A stretch of DNA of 5,772 bases from an uncultured Bacteroidales bacterium. Its GTDB lineage: Bacteria > Bacteroidota > Bacteroidia > Bacteroidales > UBA932. The notes under the pieces are model-generated. The model was not told where the DNA came from. It saw only the letters and a program-made list of their open reading frames with translations, and did no database searches. Positions 1 through 5,772 of the stretch are shown here, in pieces. The stretch is taken from assembly GCA_902461985.1 (NCBI GenBank), contig CABQAB010000135.1, positions 1-5,772 of the forward strand. The letters are read 5' to 3'. A program made the translations under genes and the position numbers. Within the stretch, counting starts at the first letter, position 1. Each line of letters opens with the position of its first letter.

Positions 1-2
1 GC

Positions 3-440
3 TTTCTGCAGATAGGCATAGGCTACACTCTTCCTTTCCAGGTGTTCGCCGCTCCGTGGATTGACGCCCCCGCCCTCAAGTCAGAGCTTGATTCCTACAA
101 GCTCCCCGGAGTTGCCTTCCGCACAATCTGGTACAAACCGTTCTCTGGCTCGCAGGCAGGCAGGCTGATTCAGGGCGTGCAGTATTTCTTCACTGATTTC
201 GGAGAGGCATATATAACCGAAGTGCAGTTCTATGTGATGCAGGCCGTCGCAAGGCTATATCCGGACCACTCTCCTTTCGGATCAGGCACTACGGCCGGCT
301 CCTTCGACAAGGTCTGCGGCAGCGACTTCGTCCGCACCGCTTTTTCACGCCGCCACCTTGTTTCCGACGTCAAAGACTATTGGGAGGCCGATGTCCCTGC
401 TTTCCGCGCCATTTCCGGGAAGTATTATCTTTACGAATAG
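3..440 (+). CDS. Exo-beta-N-acetylmuramidase NamZ/DUF1343 family protein, C-terminal part (5'-truncated by window)
   Basis: The frame is open from the left edge of the window and ends at TAG 438-440, giving the last 145 residues of a protein that starts upstream. The GTG at 42 is internal, because recognisable family sequence precedes it (IGIGYTLPFQVFAAPWIDAP). This segment, the later LPGVAFRTIWYKPF and the closing WEADVPAFRAISGKYYLY match my memory of the C-terminal domain of DUF1343 proteins. Characterised members (NamZ, family GH171) release N-acetylmuramic acid from the non-reducing ends of peptidoglycan fragments, usually as exported enzymes in cell-wall recycling. The N-terminal domain that carries the catalytic residues is outside the window, so activity cannot be judged and no signal peptide is visible. 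Family members are about 400 residues long, so roughly one third is present. The gene converges on the minus-strand operon and is probably transcribed independently of it. The family call is firm; the substrate is inferred. Confidence 0.88.
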   Translation, partial: FLQIGIGYTLPFQVFAAPWIDAPALKSELDSYKLPGVAFRTIWYKPFSGSQAGRLIQGVQYFFTDFGEAYITEVQFYVMQAVARLYPDHSPFGSGTTAGSFDKVCGSDFVRTAFSRRHLVSDVKDYWEADVPAFRAISGKYYLYE

Positions 441-512
441 CGGGCTGGATTTCAACGGAATGTTCGGGTTTTACCAATCACTTCCGGCAATTATACCACT
501 GCCCATGACGGC

Positions 513-1772
513 TTAAAGACTTACCCTGAGACCGAATGAGAGATTCACGAGCAGGTCGTACCAGTTGCGGCTGCCGGTCATCAGGCTGTTGTTGCTGTGA
601 GGCGGAAAGGTGTACGGAACTATGGACAGGCGCGGTTCAAGAAACAGTGCAAGCCGGCGGTGCAGTCTGAAATCAGGACGCAGTGCGACACTCAGCCCCA
701 TGTAGACCCTCTTTACGGCATAGCCGTCGTCTTTTTTGTACATAAGTCCTATTTCAGGACCTGCCAGTACCGGCATGGTAAACCAGTCCTCCTTCAGCCA
801 GTGCATGGTGTCGAAGACTATCTGTGGCCTGACTCCTCCATAGCAGCAGTATTTGTTTCTTCCGCCCGAAAACTGCTTCCAGACGTCGCGGGAATAGAAA
901 AGGCTGAATTCTACTGATAGAGGGCCTTTGACGCTCTTCCCATAGGCGAGCTGCACGGCTTCGCGGGCGGACGGGAACAAGCCCGGAGCATCGATTGTGG
1001 CATCCGAAATCTGGAATCCGCAGCCTCCGGACATCATCACATAGGCATCCGATGCAAACCATTCCCCGAAAGACGACGGGAAAGGGGAGTGGTTGCGGAA
1101 ACGGTTGAAATGAAAGAGCATCCCGACCTCGAAACCGTATCCGAAGTCGAACTTTCTCCAGTTGCTTGCTTTGGAGCAGTCGATGCCGTCCGTGTAGAAG
1201 GCTATTTCCGGCTGGTAGAAGATCTCGGCATCCTCCGCAATCTGGGCACTCACTGTCAGAGCGGCACGTACGGTCGCAGACAGCCGGTAGTCCCCGGCCG
1301 CACGGGAAAGGTTGAGTCCTGCGGACTCCATGCTCCTCAGCCACAGCACACGGTTCGGGTCATATCCCCAGAAATACGAGGAGAAGTCGAAAGAATGTCC
1401 CAGTTCCACTCCGCCGCGGAAAACCTTTACTCCGTCGGCATTGCGTCTGAACAATCCTGCAGACGCTCCAGCATAAATTGTGTTGAAGCGGTCAAGTCCT
1501 TTGCCGACAGTGGCTCTGAACAGCGGACCGAACGAGTATGATGAAAAACTGCGTTCCAGCAGCTGTTCTGTTCCTCCGTCTAATTTCAGGCTCATGTTGT
1601 CAGAGAACTTCCCGTTCACGAAATCCGCATTGCCGGGTCTCCACCTTTTCTGCAGCGTGTATTCGAGAGCGTTGAACCCCGTGGTGTCGGAGTAGGCTTC
1701 CTGTGCGTGGGAACTGATGGCGGCAGCGCAGAGCACGAGGCTTGCCAAAAGAAGTCTATTCGCCGTTTTCAT
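513..1772 (-). CDS. Putative outer-membrane beta-barrel protein of unknown family (419 aa), last gene of the operon
   Basis: I do not recognise a named family. The N-terminus is a clear Sec signal peptide (MKTANRLLLASLVLCAAA, ending SSHAQ), with likely cleavage after Ala23. Cys14 lies inside the hydrophobic core without a good lipobox, so a lipoprotein is unlikely. The rest is rich in Gly, Phe, Tyr and Trp and shows many short alternating strands, for example around 79-90, 97-108, 115-127, 162-176, 207-222, 284-294, 333-345, 355-364 and 372-385. It closes with LLVNLSFGLRVSL, a plausible last barrel strand, though it ends in Leu rather than Phe. I infer a barrel of roughly 12-16 strands in the outer membrane. 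Adjacent cysteines (309-310) in a YCCYGG stretch, plus Cys199 and Cys251, are unusual for a barrel. The start at 1772 is supported by the signal peptide and by an AAAGGA motif 5 nt upstream. It overlaps the 752-aa gene by 17 nt, which suggests translational coupling and a joint role with that periplasmic scaffold. Confidence 0.85.
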   Translation of the reverse strand: MKTANRLLLASLVLCAAAISSHAQEAYSDTTGFNALEYTLQKRWRPGNADFVNGKFSDNMSLKLDGGTEQLLERSFSSYSFGPLFRATVGKGLDRFNTIYAGASAGLFRRNADGVKVFRGGVELGHSFDFSSYFWGYDPNRVLWLRSMESAGLNLSRAAGDYRLSATVRAALTVSAQIAEDAEIFYQPEIAFYTDGIDCSKASNWRKFDFGYGFEVGMLFHFNRFRNHSPFPSSFGEWFASDAYVMMSGGCGFQISDATIDAPGLFPSAREAVQLAYGKSVKGPLSVEFSLFYSRDVWKQFSGGRNKYCCYGGVRPQIVFDTMHWLKEDWFTMPVLAGPEIGLMYKKDDGYAVKRVYMGLSVALRPDFRLHRRLALFLEPRLSIVPYTFPPHSNNSLMTGSRNWYDLLVNLSFGLRVSL

Positions 1773-4014
1773 ACCTGTCCTTTGCGTTTTTGAAAATCAC
1801 TTCCACGACATCTCCGTCACCTGCGGCAATGTCGATGAATGAACTGTCTTTGTGGAAACATTCTAACAGAGCGTCCTCGCTCGCTATGTCATCCATGAAG
1901 TCCTTTGTCCTCGCGCCTCTCCGCCCGTAGATTATGCAGCGGAAATAGTCAGTCAGCGCGTCTTCCTGAGGCAGTTCGCCCAGGGCCTCTTCAGCCATGT
2001 CGTCGTATGCCTTGGTGTGCATCGCGAGATAGAGCACAACCTTGTTTCGCGGGGAACTTGAAGTCACCACATCAAAAACCTTCCTGGAAGCCGACCGTTC
2101 GGCGGCAGTTTTTCCGCCCTTGTAATATCCTCCAAGGCAGAGCGCGAAAGCCCTCACCATACTGTTGCGCTCGTTGTCCGCAAGTATGTTTGTGAGCTGT
2201 CCGGCCTTGCGGAAGTCATTGGCCATCACATACATAATCATCTGGTTGGCGACTACGGCCTCCGGATTCACGATGTCGTAGCCTGAGCCGTTCATTCTTC
2301 TCAGGGTGAAGTCGGTGCTTTTGGTCTTGAGGTCTATGAAATCCGGCAGCAGGGTGGTGTCACATTCTCCACGGGCTATTTTCGATGCAGCCAGGTTGCA
2401 GGCAGCCAGAATCCACGGCTTGCCGTTGTCTTCCATGGACTCGTCGTAAGCCCTCTGGTAGAGTGCAGCCAGTTCATCCTTGTCCTTCACCATATTGAAC
2501 AGATTCCAGTATTCGTAGAGCGCGAAATGCTTCTTTCCGCTACGATATTCCTCGTCATGCCGGTAGCGTTCCATGATTTCGTCCGGAGTAAGTTCCCTGA
2601 AGATTTCGTAGGTGTAGCTGTAGCTTACGGAACGGAGTTTCGGCAGAAGGGGCACGATTGCGCTCCTGTAGTATGGCAGAGCCTTGATTCTGCTCCACTG
2701 CCTGTCCTGTGAGCCGCTGTTTTCCTTTACGATTCTTTTCACCTCGGAGGCTTCCTCTGAAAGACCTTCTGCTTCGAGCAGGTCCGCCACGGCCGTCCAC
2801 GGGGCGACAGTGTTGTGCGTTGTCATGTAGACCCGGTCCCTGACCTGTTTCGGGAGCACCGACGTAATCTGCTCAAGGGCATAGTCAAGCCTTTTCTTTG
2901 CGAGTTTCTGGTTCCCTGCGAACAGTCCGTCAGGTGATGCCGTGCCTGTGATGTGGAATTCCTTGAGCTGGGAACCCTCACCGTGGATTACGTCTAAAAG
3001 TACGTTCTTCACGGAGTCAAGCTGGGCTTTCCCCTTCAGGTCGGAATCTTCGAGCCTTGCCTGTCCTACCTTGAAATTCAGTGACATGTTTCCGGCAGTG
3101 TTTCTCTTTTCTCTTCTCGCCCTTTCCCTGTATTTCTCAGGGTCAAGCATATACGGAACCATCGAATACTCTAAAAACCGTAGAGGCCTCCCCAGACGGG
3201 TCGATGCCAGGAAATAGTCTTTGCTGGAGTATACCACGTTATAGTCCTCGAACTGCACGATGCCCTTGACGAGATAGTTCTTGGACGGGTCTTTTATGTA
3301 GATCGTGTCGGCCCACGGAATCTCGAAGGCGGAAGACGACAATGTGTCAGAGGAAAGGTATGCGTTGAGAGGGTCGAGACCCTCGTCGTATGCCATGCGC
3401 CTGAGCTGTGTAGTCCTGTATTCGCTGCCCTCCATGACAGTGGGCTTGAGGTAGCGCAGGGTGTCTTTGGTGTTCCCGTCTAAGAGGAAAGGCTGGACTA
3501 TGAGACGGGAATTGGATTTGCTGACGTTGGAAGGTATGGTTATGCGGCTGCGGGCTTTCAGCAGATTCCCTTCTAAGTCACCCCTCGGATCAACTACGTC
3601 CACCACGTCGCGCGTGGCTGATACGCGGCTGGTCTGGAGCATGTTGCCCATGTCTATGCGGACATTGATTTCTAACCTGAAATTCACCGGTTCCAGTATG
3701 GCGTCCTTCATGTCAGCCTTGAAAATGACCGCCCCTGTCTCCGGAACATTGATTTCGTAATAGCCGTTAGCGTCCGGAAACGCTTCTGAATCCGGAACGA
3801 TGAACATATCCGTACTGCCTGCATCCATAATCTTCCGGACGTCGGTCGCCGTGGCTACGGTGTTGTAGCCTAAAATCCTGACTTCCACCTGTTCGAGGTC
3901 GATGGGCTTTCCAGTGGTCTTGTCCAGGACACGTCCTGTGACCAGTTTCATCTCCTGGGCGTCCAGAACCAGGGAAAGAAGCAGCATGAAGGATATGAGC
4001 AAGTTTTTCCGCAT
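1756..4014 (-). CDS. OmpA-like periplasmic scaffold protein with N-terminal CRD domain, DUF3868-like middle and C-terminal TPR-like helices (752 aa)
   Basis: The protein starts with a signal peptide (MRKNLLISFMLLLSLVLDAQ, about 20 residues). Residues 22-120 look like a carboxypeptidase-regulatory-like (CRD) beta-sandwich: VTGRVLDKTTGKPI at the start, then DANGYYEINVP at 81-91 and a closing strand near 113-120. Residues about 125-275 are beta-rich. Their pattern RLIVQPFLLDG (170-180), a LKPTV stretch, then YRTTQLRRM (199-207) resembles DUF3868 proteins. Residues 310-400 form an OmpA-like domain, with LNFKVGQA at 312-319 and ITGTASPDG at 355-363, then Asn368, Leu371 and Arg375. The Asp that usually follows Thr in the GxTD motif is Ser360 here. 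LLPKLRSVSYSYTYEI (456-471) follows, typical of Bacteroidales proteins with this domain. From about 495 to the end the chain is helical and TPR-like (NPEAVVANQMIMYVMANDF, then the NSMVRAFALCLGGYYKGG region). The likely role is a periplasmic scaffold tying outer-membrane partners to peptidoglycan. It starts 6 nt after the DUF3575 gene and overlaps the barrel gene by 17 nt. Domain calls are from memory of family patterns; the OmpA-like call is the firmest. Confidence 0.86.
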   Translation of the reverse strand: MRKNLLISFMLLLSLVLDAQEMKLVTGRVLDKTTGKPIDLEQVEVRILGYNTVATATDVRKIMDAGSTDMFIVPDSEAFPDANGYYEINVPETGAVIFKADMKDAILEPVNFRLEINVRIDMGNMLQTSRVSATRDVVDVVDPRGDLEGNLLKARSRITIPSNVSKSNSRLIVQPFLLDGNTKDTLRYLKPTVMEGSEYRTTQLRRMAYDEGLDPLNAYLSSDTLSSSAFEIPWADTIYIKDPSKNYLVKGIVQFEDYNVVYSSKDYFLASTRLGRPLRFLEYSMVPYMLDPEKYRERARREKRNTAGNMSLNFKVGQARLEDSDLKGKAQLDSVKNVLLDVIHGEGSQLKEFHITGTASPDGLFAGNQKLAKKRLDYALEQITSVLPKQVRDRVYMTTHNTVAPWTAVADLLEAEGLSEEASEVKRIVKENSGSQDRQWSRIKALPYYRSAIVPLLPKLRSVSYSYTYEIFRELTPDEIMERYRHDEEYRSGKKHFALYEYWNLFNMVKDKDELAALYQRAYDESMEDNGKPWILAACNLAASKIARGECDTTLLPDFIDLKTKSTDFTLRRMNGSGYDIVNPEAVVANQMIMYVMANDFRKAGQLTNILADNERNSMVRAFALCLGGYYKGGKTAAERSASRKVFDVVTSSSPRNKVVLYLAMHTKAYDDMAEEALGELPQEDALTDYFRCIIYGRRGARTKDFMDDIASEDALLECFHKDSSFIDIAAGDGDVVEVIFKNAKDRYENGE
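1778..1783 (-). promoter_or_regulatory. Shine-Dalgarno-like AAAGGA for the beta-barrel gene
   Basis: On the minus strand AAAGGA ends 5 nt before the ATG at 1772, inside the last codons of the upstream 752-aa gene (lys-asp-arg). The other genes in the cluster have no comparable site, which fits the weak reliance on Shine-Dalgarno pairing in Bacteroidota. The site supports 1772 as the start and would allow re-initiation by ribosomes finishing the overlapping upstream gene. That use is inferred. Confidence 0.5.
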
Positions 4015-4020
4015 CAGAAA

Positions 4021-4593
4021 TCACTTGATTATGTAGATGAAAGTCACTCCGACATTGAACGGCATAAGGCAATATCCTTTCGAGTTGGCCCAGTCGCTGT
4101 TTCCTGCGTAGAAGTCTTCATAGCTGTCGAAGCGGCTGTAGCGTTTCTGGTTGAAGAAAGTCATCGCCAGTCCTCCGGACAGTTCCAGTCCCCAACGCTT
4201 TCCGAGGGCGAAAACATATCCTCCGGTAATGCCTGCCCCAGCTGCATTCCCGTTATAGATATTGTCTTTGAGCCTTATGTCATAGCCGGCGTAAAGGGCG
4301 GCCACTCCCACATATTCCCTGACAAGAGGTCTTCCGGAAAACCAGAAGCGGTATTGCGGCTGGACCGTTATCAACTTGGTGTTCAAGCCGTAAGGCATAT
4401 AATGCCCCGCTACTGACAGGGAGACCGAACTCCTTTCTCCGGCGACAATCTCCACTCCGAAATTAGGGCTTTGCAATGCCAGACTGGACAATGCGTTGGC
4501 TTTGACGGCAAACTGCTGGGCAAAGGCCTCCCGCCCGCAGAAAAGGCCTGCGAGCAGAAGAACCGATGCGACTGCAGTCTTGAGTTTCATCAT
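4021..4593 (-). CDS. DUF3575 domain-containing outer-membrane protein (about 190 aa)
   Basis: The protein carries a signal peptide ending AFAQQ (cleavage after about residue 25), followed by the DUF3575 pattern. That pattern comprises an early strand with NALSSLALQSPNFGVEI, the strand SVSLSVAGHYMPYG, then VQPQYRFWFSGRPL and a glycine-rich AGAGITGGYVFALGKRWGLE, ending VGVTFIYI. Total length is normal for the family, which I take to be a small outer-membrane beta-barrel. DUF3575 genes commonly sit beside OmpA-like/DUF3868 and fimbrillin genes in Bacteroidales, and the same neighbours are found here on both sides. The biochemical role is unknown. The frame also allows GTG at 4599 and ATG at 4590. 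I chose ATG 4593 because it gives a normal signal peptide (MMKLKTAV...) and because GTG is rarely used where ATG is available. No Shine-Dalgarno site separates the options. The start is 18 nt after the fimbrillin stop, and the stop is 6 nt before the next gene. Cys19 (precursor numbering) precedes the cleavage site and lacks a lipobox. Confidence 0.88.
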   Translation of the reverse strand: MMKLKTAVASVLLLAGLFCGREAFAQQFAVKANALSSLALQSPNFGVEIVAGERSSVSLSVAGHYMPYGLNTKLITVQPQYRFWFSGRPLVREYVGVAALYAGYDIRLKDNIYNGNAAGAGITGGYVFALGKRWGLELSGGLAMTFFNQKRYSRFDSYEDFYAGNSDWANSKGYCLMPFNVGVTFIYIIK

Positions 4594-4611
4594 ATTCACG
4601 TTATGTGAGAT

Positions 4612-5670
4612 CTATATCTCTTTTCCGTCGTTAGGGTTTTCTCCGGGAATCCATTCGTCAAGACCGGTCTCGATGATGGTGATTTCCTGAGGATTGTTGA
4701 TTGTGACGGTGAAATAGTAGATATAGCCGGCATTGTAGGCAGTTTCTTCGTTTCCTACCGGAATCTGCACGGTGCTCTGGTTTGCCCCGTCCACCGTAAG
4801 GGTGATGGCTGCGGTGTAGTTGGCGGCAGGCATCGCAAGAATGGTGCAGAGATCCTTGGACTCAGTGGCCGGAGCTACGTCTAAGTCAGTGAAGCCTATG
4901 CTTCCGCCGTCTTCGTTCCCTTTCAAGACTCCGGACTCCGTGCCCTTGCTGTCCGCTATGCAGAGGGTGGCTTCGGAAGAAGTGTTTATGAGCTGCATCC
5001 CGACTACTTTCACGTCATAGTCAGCAATGTCGGCATCCTTGCCCACAATCCTGAAAACGAGGGCAGTGAGCAGGTGCTTGTACTGGAGTTTCGGATAATA
5101 TTCGTTTTCCGCTGCACCTAACTTGACGGCGCGGCAGTATGCGGCGTTGTAGCCCATGACGCCCTCGTATTCAGTGGCCTGGGACTGTGCCCAGAGTATG
5201 TCGGTGTTGCCGAGGGAATATGTGATCCTGTAGGCTCCGTCTTCGACAGCTGCAGTCTGTCCCTGGGTGTTGCTGTAGGGATAGTAGCTGTAGAAAGAGT
5301 AGGCATACTGGTTGCCGAAAGGGTAGTAGAGTTTCGGAGAGAAAACTATCGCTCCCGACGCGGATGTCGTGACTGAAAGGTTGTCTATGAGTATGGACCC
5401 GTCCAGAGCCTCGCTCCATTCGATGGCTGTGCCGTCGCTCTCTTTTTCCGCCACGCTGATAACTCCGACGTCCAGGGAGTTCATTATGCTGCCGCTGATC
5501 GGCCCGTAATTGATGGCCTTCGTGTTCAGGGCTGAAGTGGCGAACTGGATAGGAACGCGCAGATTCTCATCGTGAACCCATGCGTTCTCGTCCTCGGAAG
5601 GCTGGGCCGACTTTGAACACGAAAGCATGGCGGCTGCGATGGCCATAAGCAATATGTATTTGGTTTTCAT
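4612..5670 (-). CDS. Fimbrillin-family lipoprotein (Mfa/FimA-like, 352 aa)
   Basis: This is a lipoprotein precursor, with signal peptide MKTKYILLMAIAAAMLSC and lipobox MLSC, so Cys18 is lipidated. An acidic SEDEN at 25-29 is reminiscent of surface-export signals of Bacteroidota lipoproteins, but sits further from the Cys than usual. The body has classic fimbrillin features: a first strand VPIQFATSA (39-47), then SPKLYYPFGN and a Tyr-rich YAYSFYSYYPY (111-132), DILWAQS (157-163), LQYKHLLTALVFRIVG (195-210), and the ending AGYIYYFTVTINNP with EWIPGEN. Length is typical. Fimbrillins assemble into type V pili after outer-membrane transport and proteolytic removal of the first strand. The residue in the position of the P. 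gingivalis Arg46 cleavage site appears to be Lys51 here (NTKAINYG). Being first in the visible operon, it could be a shaft, tip or anchor subunit; the sequence does not decide. ATG 5670 is preceded by an A-rich leader and directly followed by the signal peptide. Confidence 0.9.
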   Translation of the reverse strand: MKTKYILLMAIAAAMLSCSKSAQPSEDENAWVHDENLRVPIQFATSALNTKAINYGPISGSIMNSLDVGVISVAEKESDGTAIEWSEALDGSILIDNLSVTTSASGAIVFSPKLYYPFGNQYAYSFYSYYPYSNTQGQTAAVEDGAYRITYSLGNTDILWAQSQATEYEGVMGYNAAYCRAVKLGAAENEYYPKLQYKHLLTALVFRIVGKDADIADYDVKVVGMQLINTSSEATLCIADSKGTESGVLKGNEDGGSIGFTDLDVAPATESKDLCTILAMPAANYTAAITLTVDGANQSTVQIPVGNEETAYNAGYIYYFTVTINNPQEITIIETGLDEWIPGENPNDGKEI

Positions 5671-5690
5671 CTTATTTTAATTCATTTTTT
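5671..5690 (-). promoter_or_regulatory. A/T-rich translation-initiation leader of the fimbrillin gene
   Basis: The 20 nt before the fimbrillin ATG are almost entirely A and T on the coding strand, ending AAAATAAG, with no Shine-Dalgarno motif. Genes of Bacteroidota typically have such A-rich initiation regions. A two-codon ATG-AAT-TAA lies in frame just upstream and is probably incidental. I do not see a Bacteroidota -7 TAnnTTTG element between here and the window edge, so the promoter is either divergent in sequence or beyond 5772. Confidence 0.4.
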
Positions 5691-5691
5691 A

Positions 5692-5738
5692 TCTGTCGTC
5701 TTGAACGGTCGCTTCCATGTCTGTCATCTTGAGCGACC
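5692..5738. repeat. Imperfect direct repeat with embedded inverted repeat upstream of the fimbrillin operon
   Basis: The 19-mers at 5692-5710 and 5720-5738 match at 15 of 19 positions, at a period of 28 nt, and all four differences are transitions. Within them, GGTCGCT (5707-5713) and AGCGACC (5732-5738) form a perfect 7-bp inverted repeat with an 18-nt spacer. The GTCATCTTGAGCGACC string is reminiscent of dispersed intergenic repeats in Bacteroidales genomes, which would explain it without any regulatory role. It could alternatively be a dyad operator or an RNA hairpin in the 5' leader. Sequence alone does not choose between these. Confidence 0.5.
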
Positions 5739-5772
5739 TAAAACTGGTCCGGGTCAAGCACGGTGGAACCGC

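Noticed and set aside
42..440. GTG at 42 as a real start of a small 132-aa protein
   Set aside because: The frame is open to the window edge and the 13 residues before the GTG (ending GIGYTLPFQ) are conserved NamZ/DUF1343 sequence, so this is the tail of a longer gene.
441..512. Possible bidirectional terminator between the convergent genes
   Set aside because: I looked for a GC-rich stem followed by a T-run on either strand. Only weak pairs were found (CGGAA...TTCCG with a long spacer, GGT-TTT-ACC), which do not make a convincing terminator.
754..1344. Long minus-strand open frame (196 codons) within the barrel gene, and plus-strand frames such as 1089-1541
   Set aside because: They lie inside a gene with a signal peptide and barrel-like composition. 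Their translations are rich in Arg, Cys and Pro with no recognisable motif, as expected for shadow frames in moderately GC-rich coding DNA.
3767..4072. Minus-strand open frame bridging the DUF3575 and scaffold genes
   Set aside because: It overlaps the ends of two well-supported genes in another frame and its translation (His-, Arg- and Asp-rich) resembles no family.
4594..4599. GTG 4599 as the start of the DUF3575 gene
   Set aside because: Two ATG codons follow within 9 nt and give a normal signal peptide; GTG adds only Met-Asn with no supporting ribosome-binding site.
1..5772. CRISPR arrays, tRNA or rRNA genes, insertion sequences, toxin-antitoxin pairs
   Set aside because: No regularly spaced repeats, tRNA-like cloverleaf, transposase motif or small paired genes were seen. 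The window is almost entirely filled by the five coding regions.

Overview
The window looks like part of a Bacteroidota chromosome, most likely order Bacteroidales. Four of its five genes encode exported or outer-membrane proteins of types typical of that phylum: a fimbrillin-family lipoprotein, a DUF3575 protein, an OmpA-like protein with a carboxypeptidase-regulatory-like N-terminal domain, and an outer-membrane beta-barrel. Start regions are A-rich rather than carrying strong Shine-Dalgarno sites, with one exception. Base composition appears moderate to slightly GC-rich and even across the window. Genus cannot be fixed from this sequence; a Rikenellaceae/Alistipes-like organism is a guess.

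Layout. Positions 3-440 (+) hold the last 145 codons of a NamZ/DUF1343-type exo-beta-N-acetylmuramidase whose start lies left of the window. A 72-nt convergent gap with no convincing terminator follows. The rest, 5670 down to 513, is a tightly packed minus-strand cluster read in this order: fimbrillin-family lipoprotein (352 aa), DUF3575 protein (about 190 aa), 752-aa CRD/OmpA-like/helical-repeat protein, and 419-aa beta-barrel. Intergenic spacings are about 18 nt, 6 nt and a 17-nt overlap, so a single operon is very likely. Upstream of the fimbrillin gene (5671-5772) is an A/T-rich leader, then a short imperfect direct and inverted repeat running towards the window edge.

How the genes may work together (inference). 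The fimbrillin lipoprotein would be a pilus or surface-fibre subunit. The DUF3575 protein and the 419-aa protein would be small and large outer-membrane barrels. The 752-aa protein would be a periplasmic scaffold linking the barrels to peptidoglycan. DUF3575 genes are often found beside DUF3868/OmpA-like genes and fimbrillins in Bacteroidales. This cluster has a variant composition: the scaffold gains a CRD domain, a large barrel is added, and no separate FimB/Mfa2-type anchor gene is visible. The fimbrillin gene is first in the visible part, and more genes could lie upstream, outside the window.
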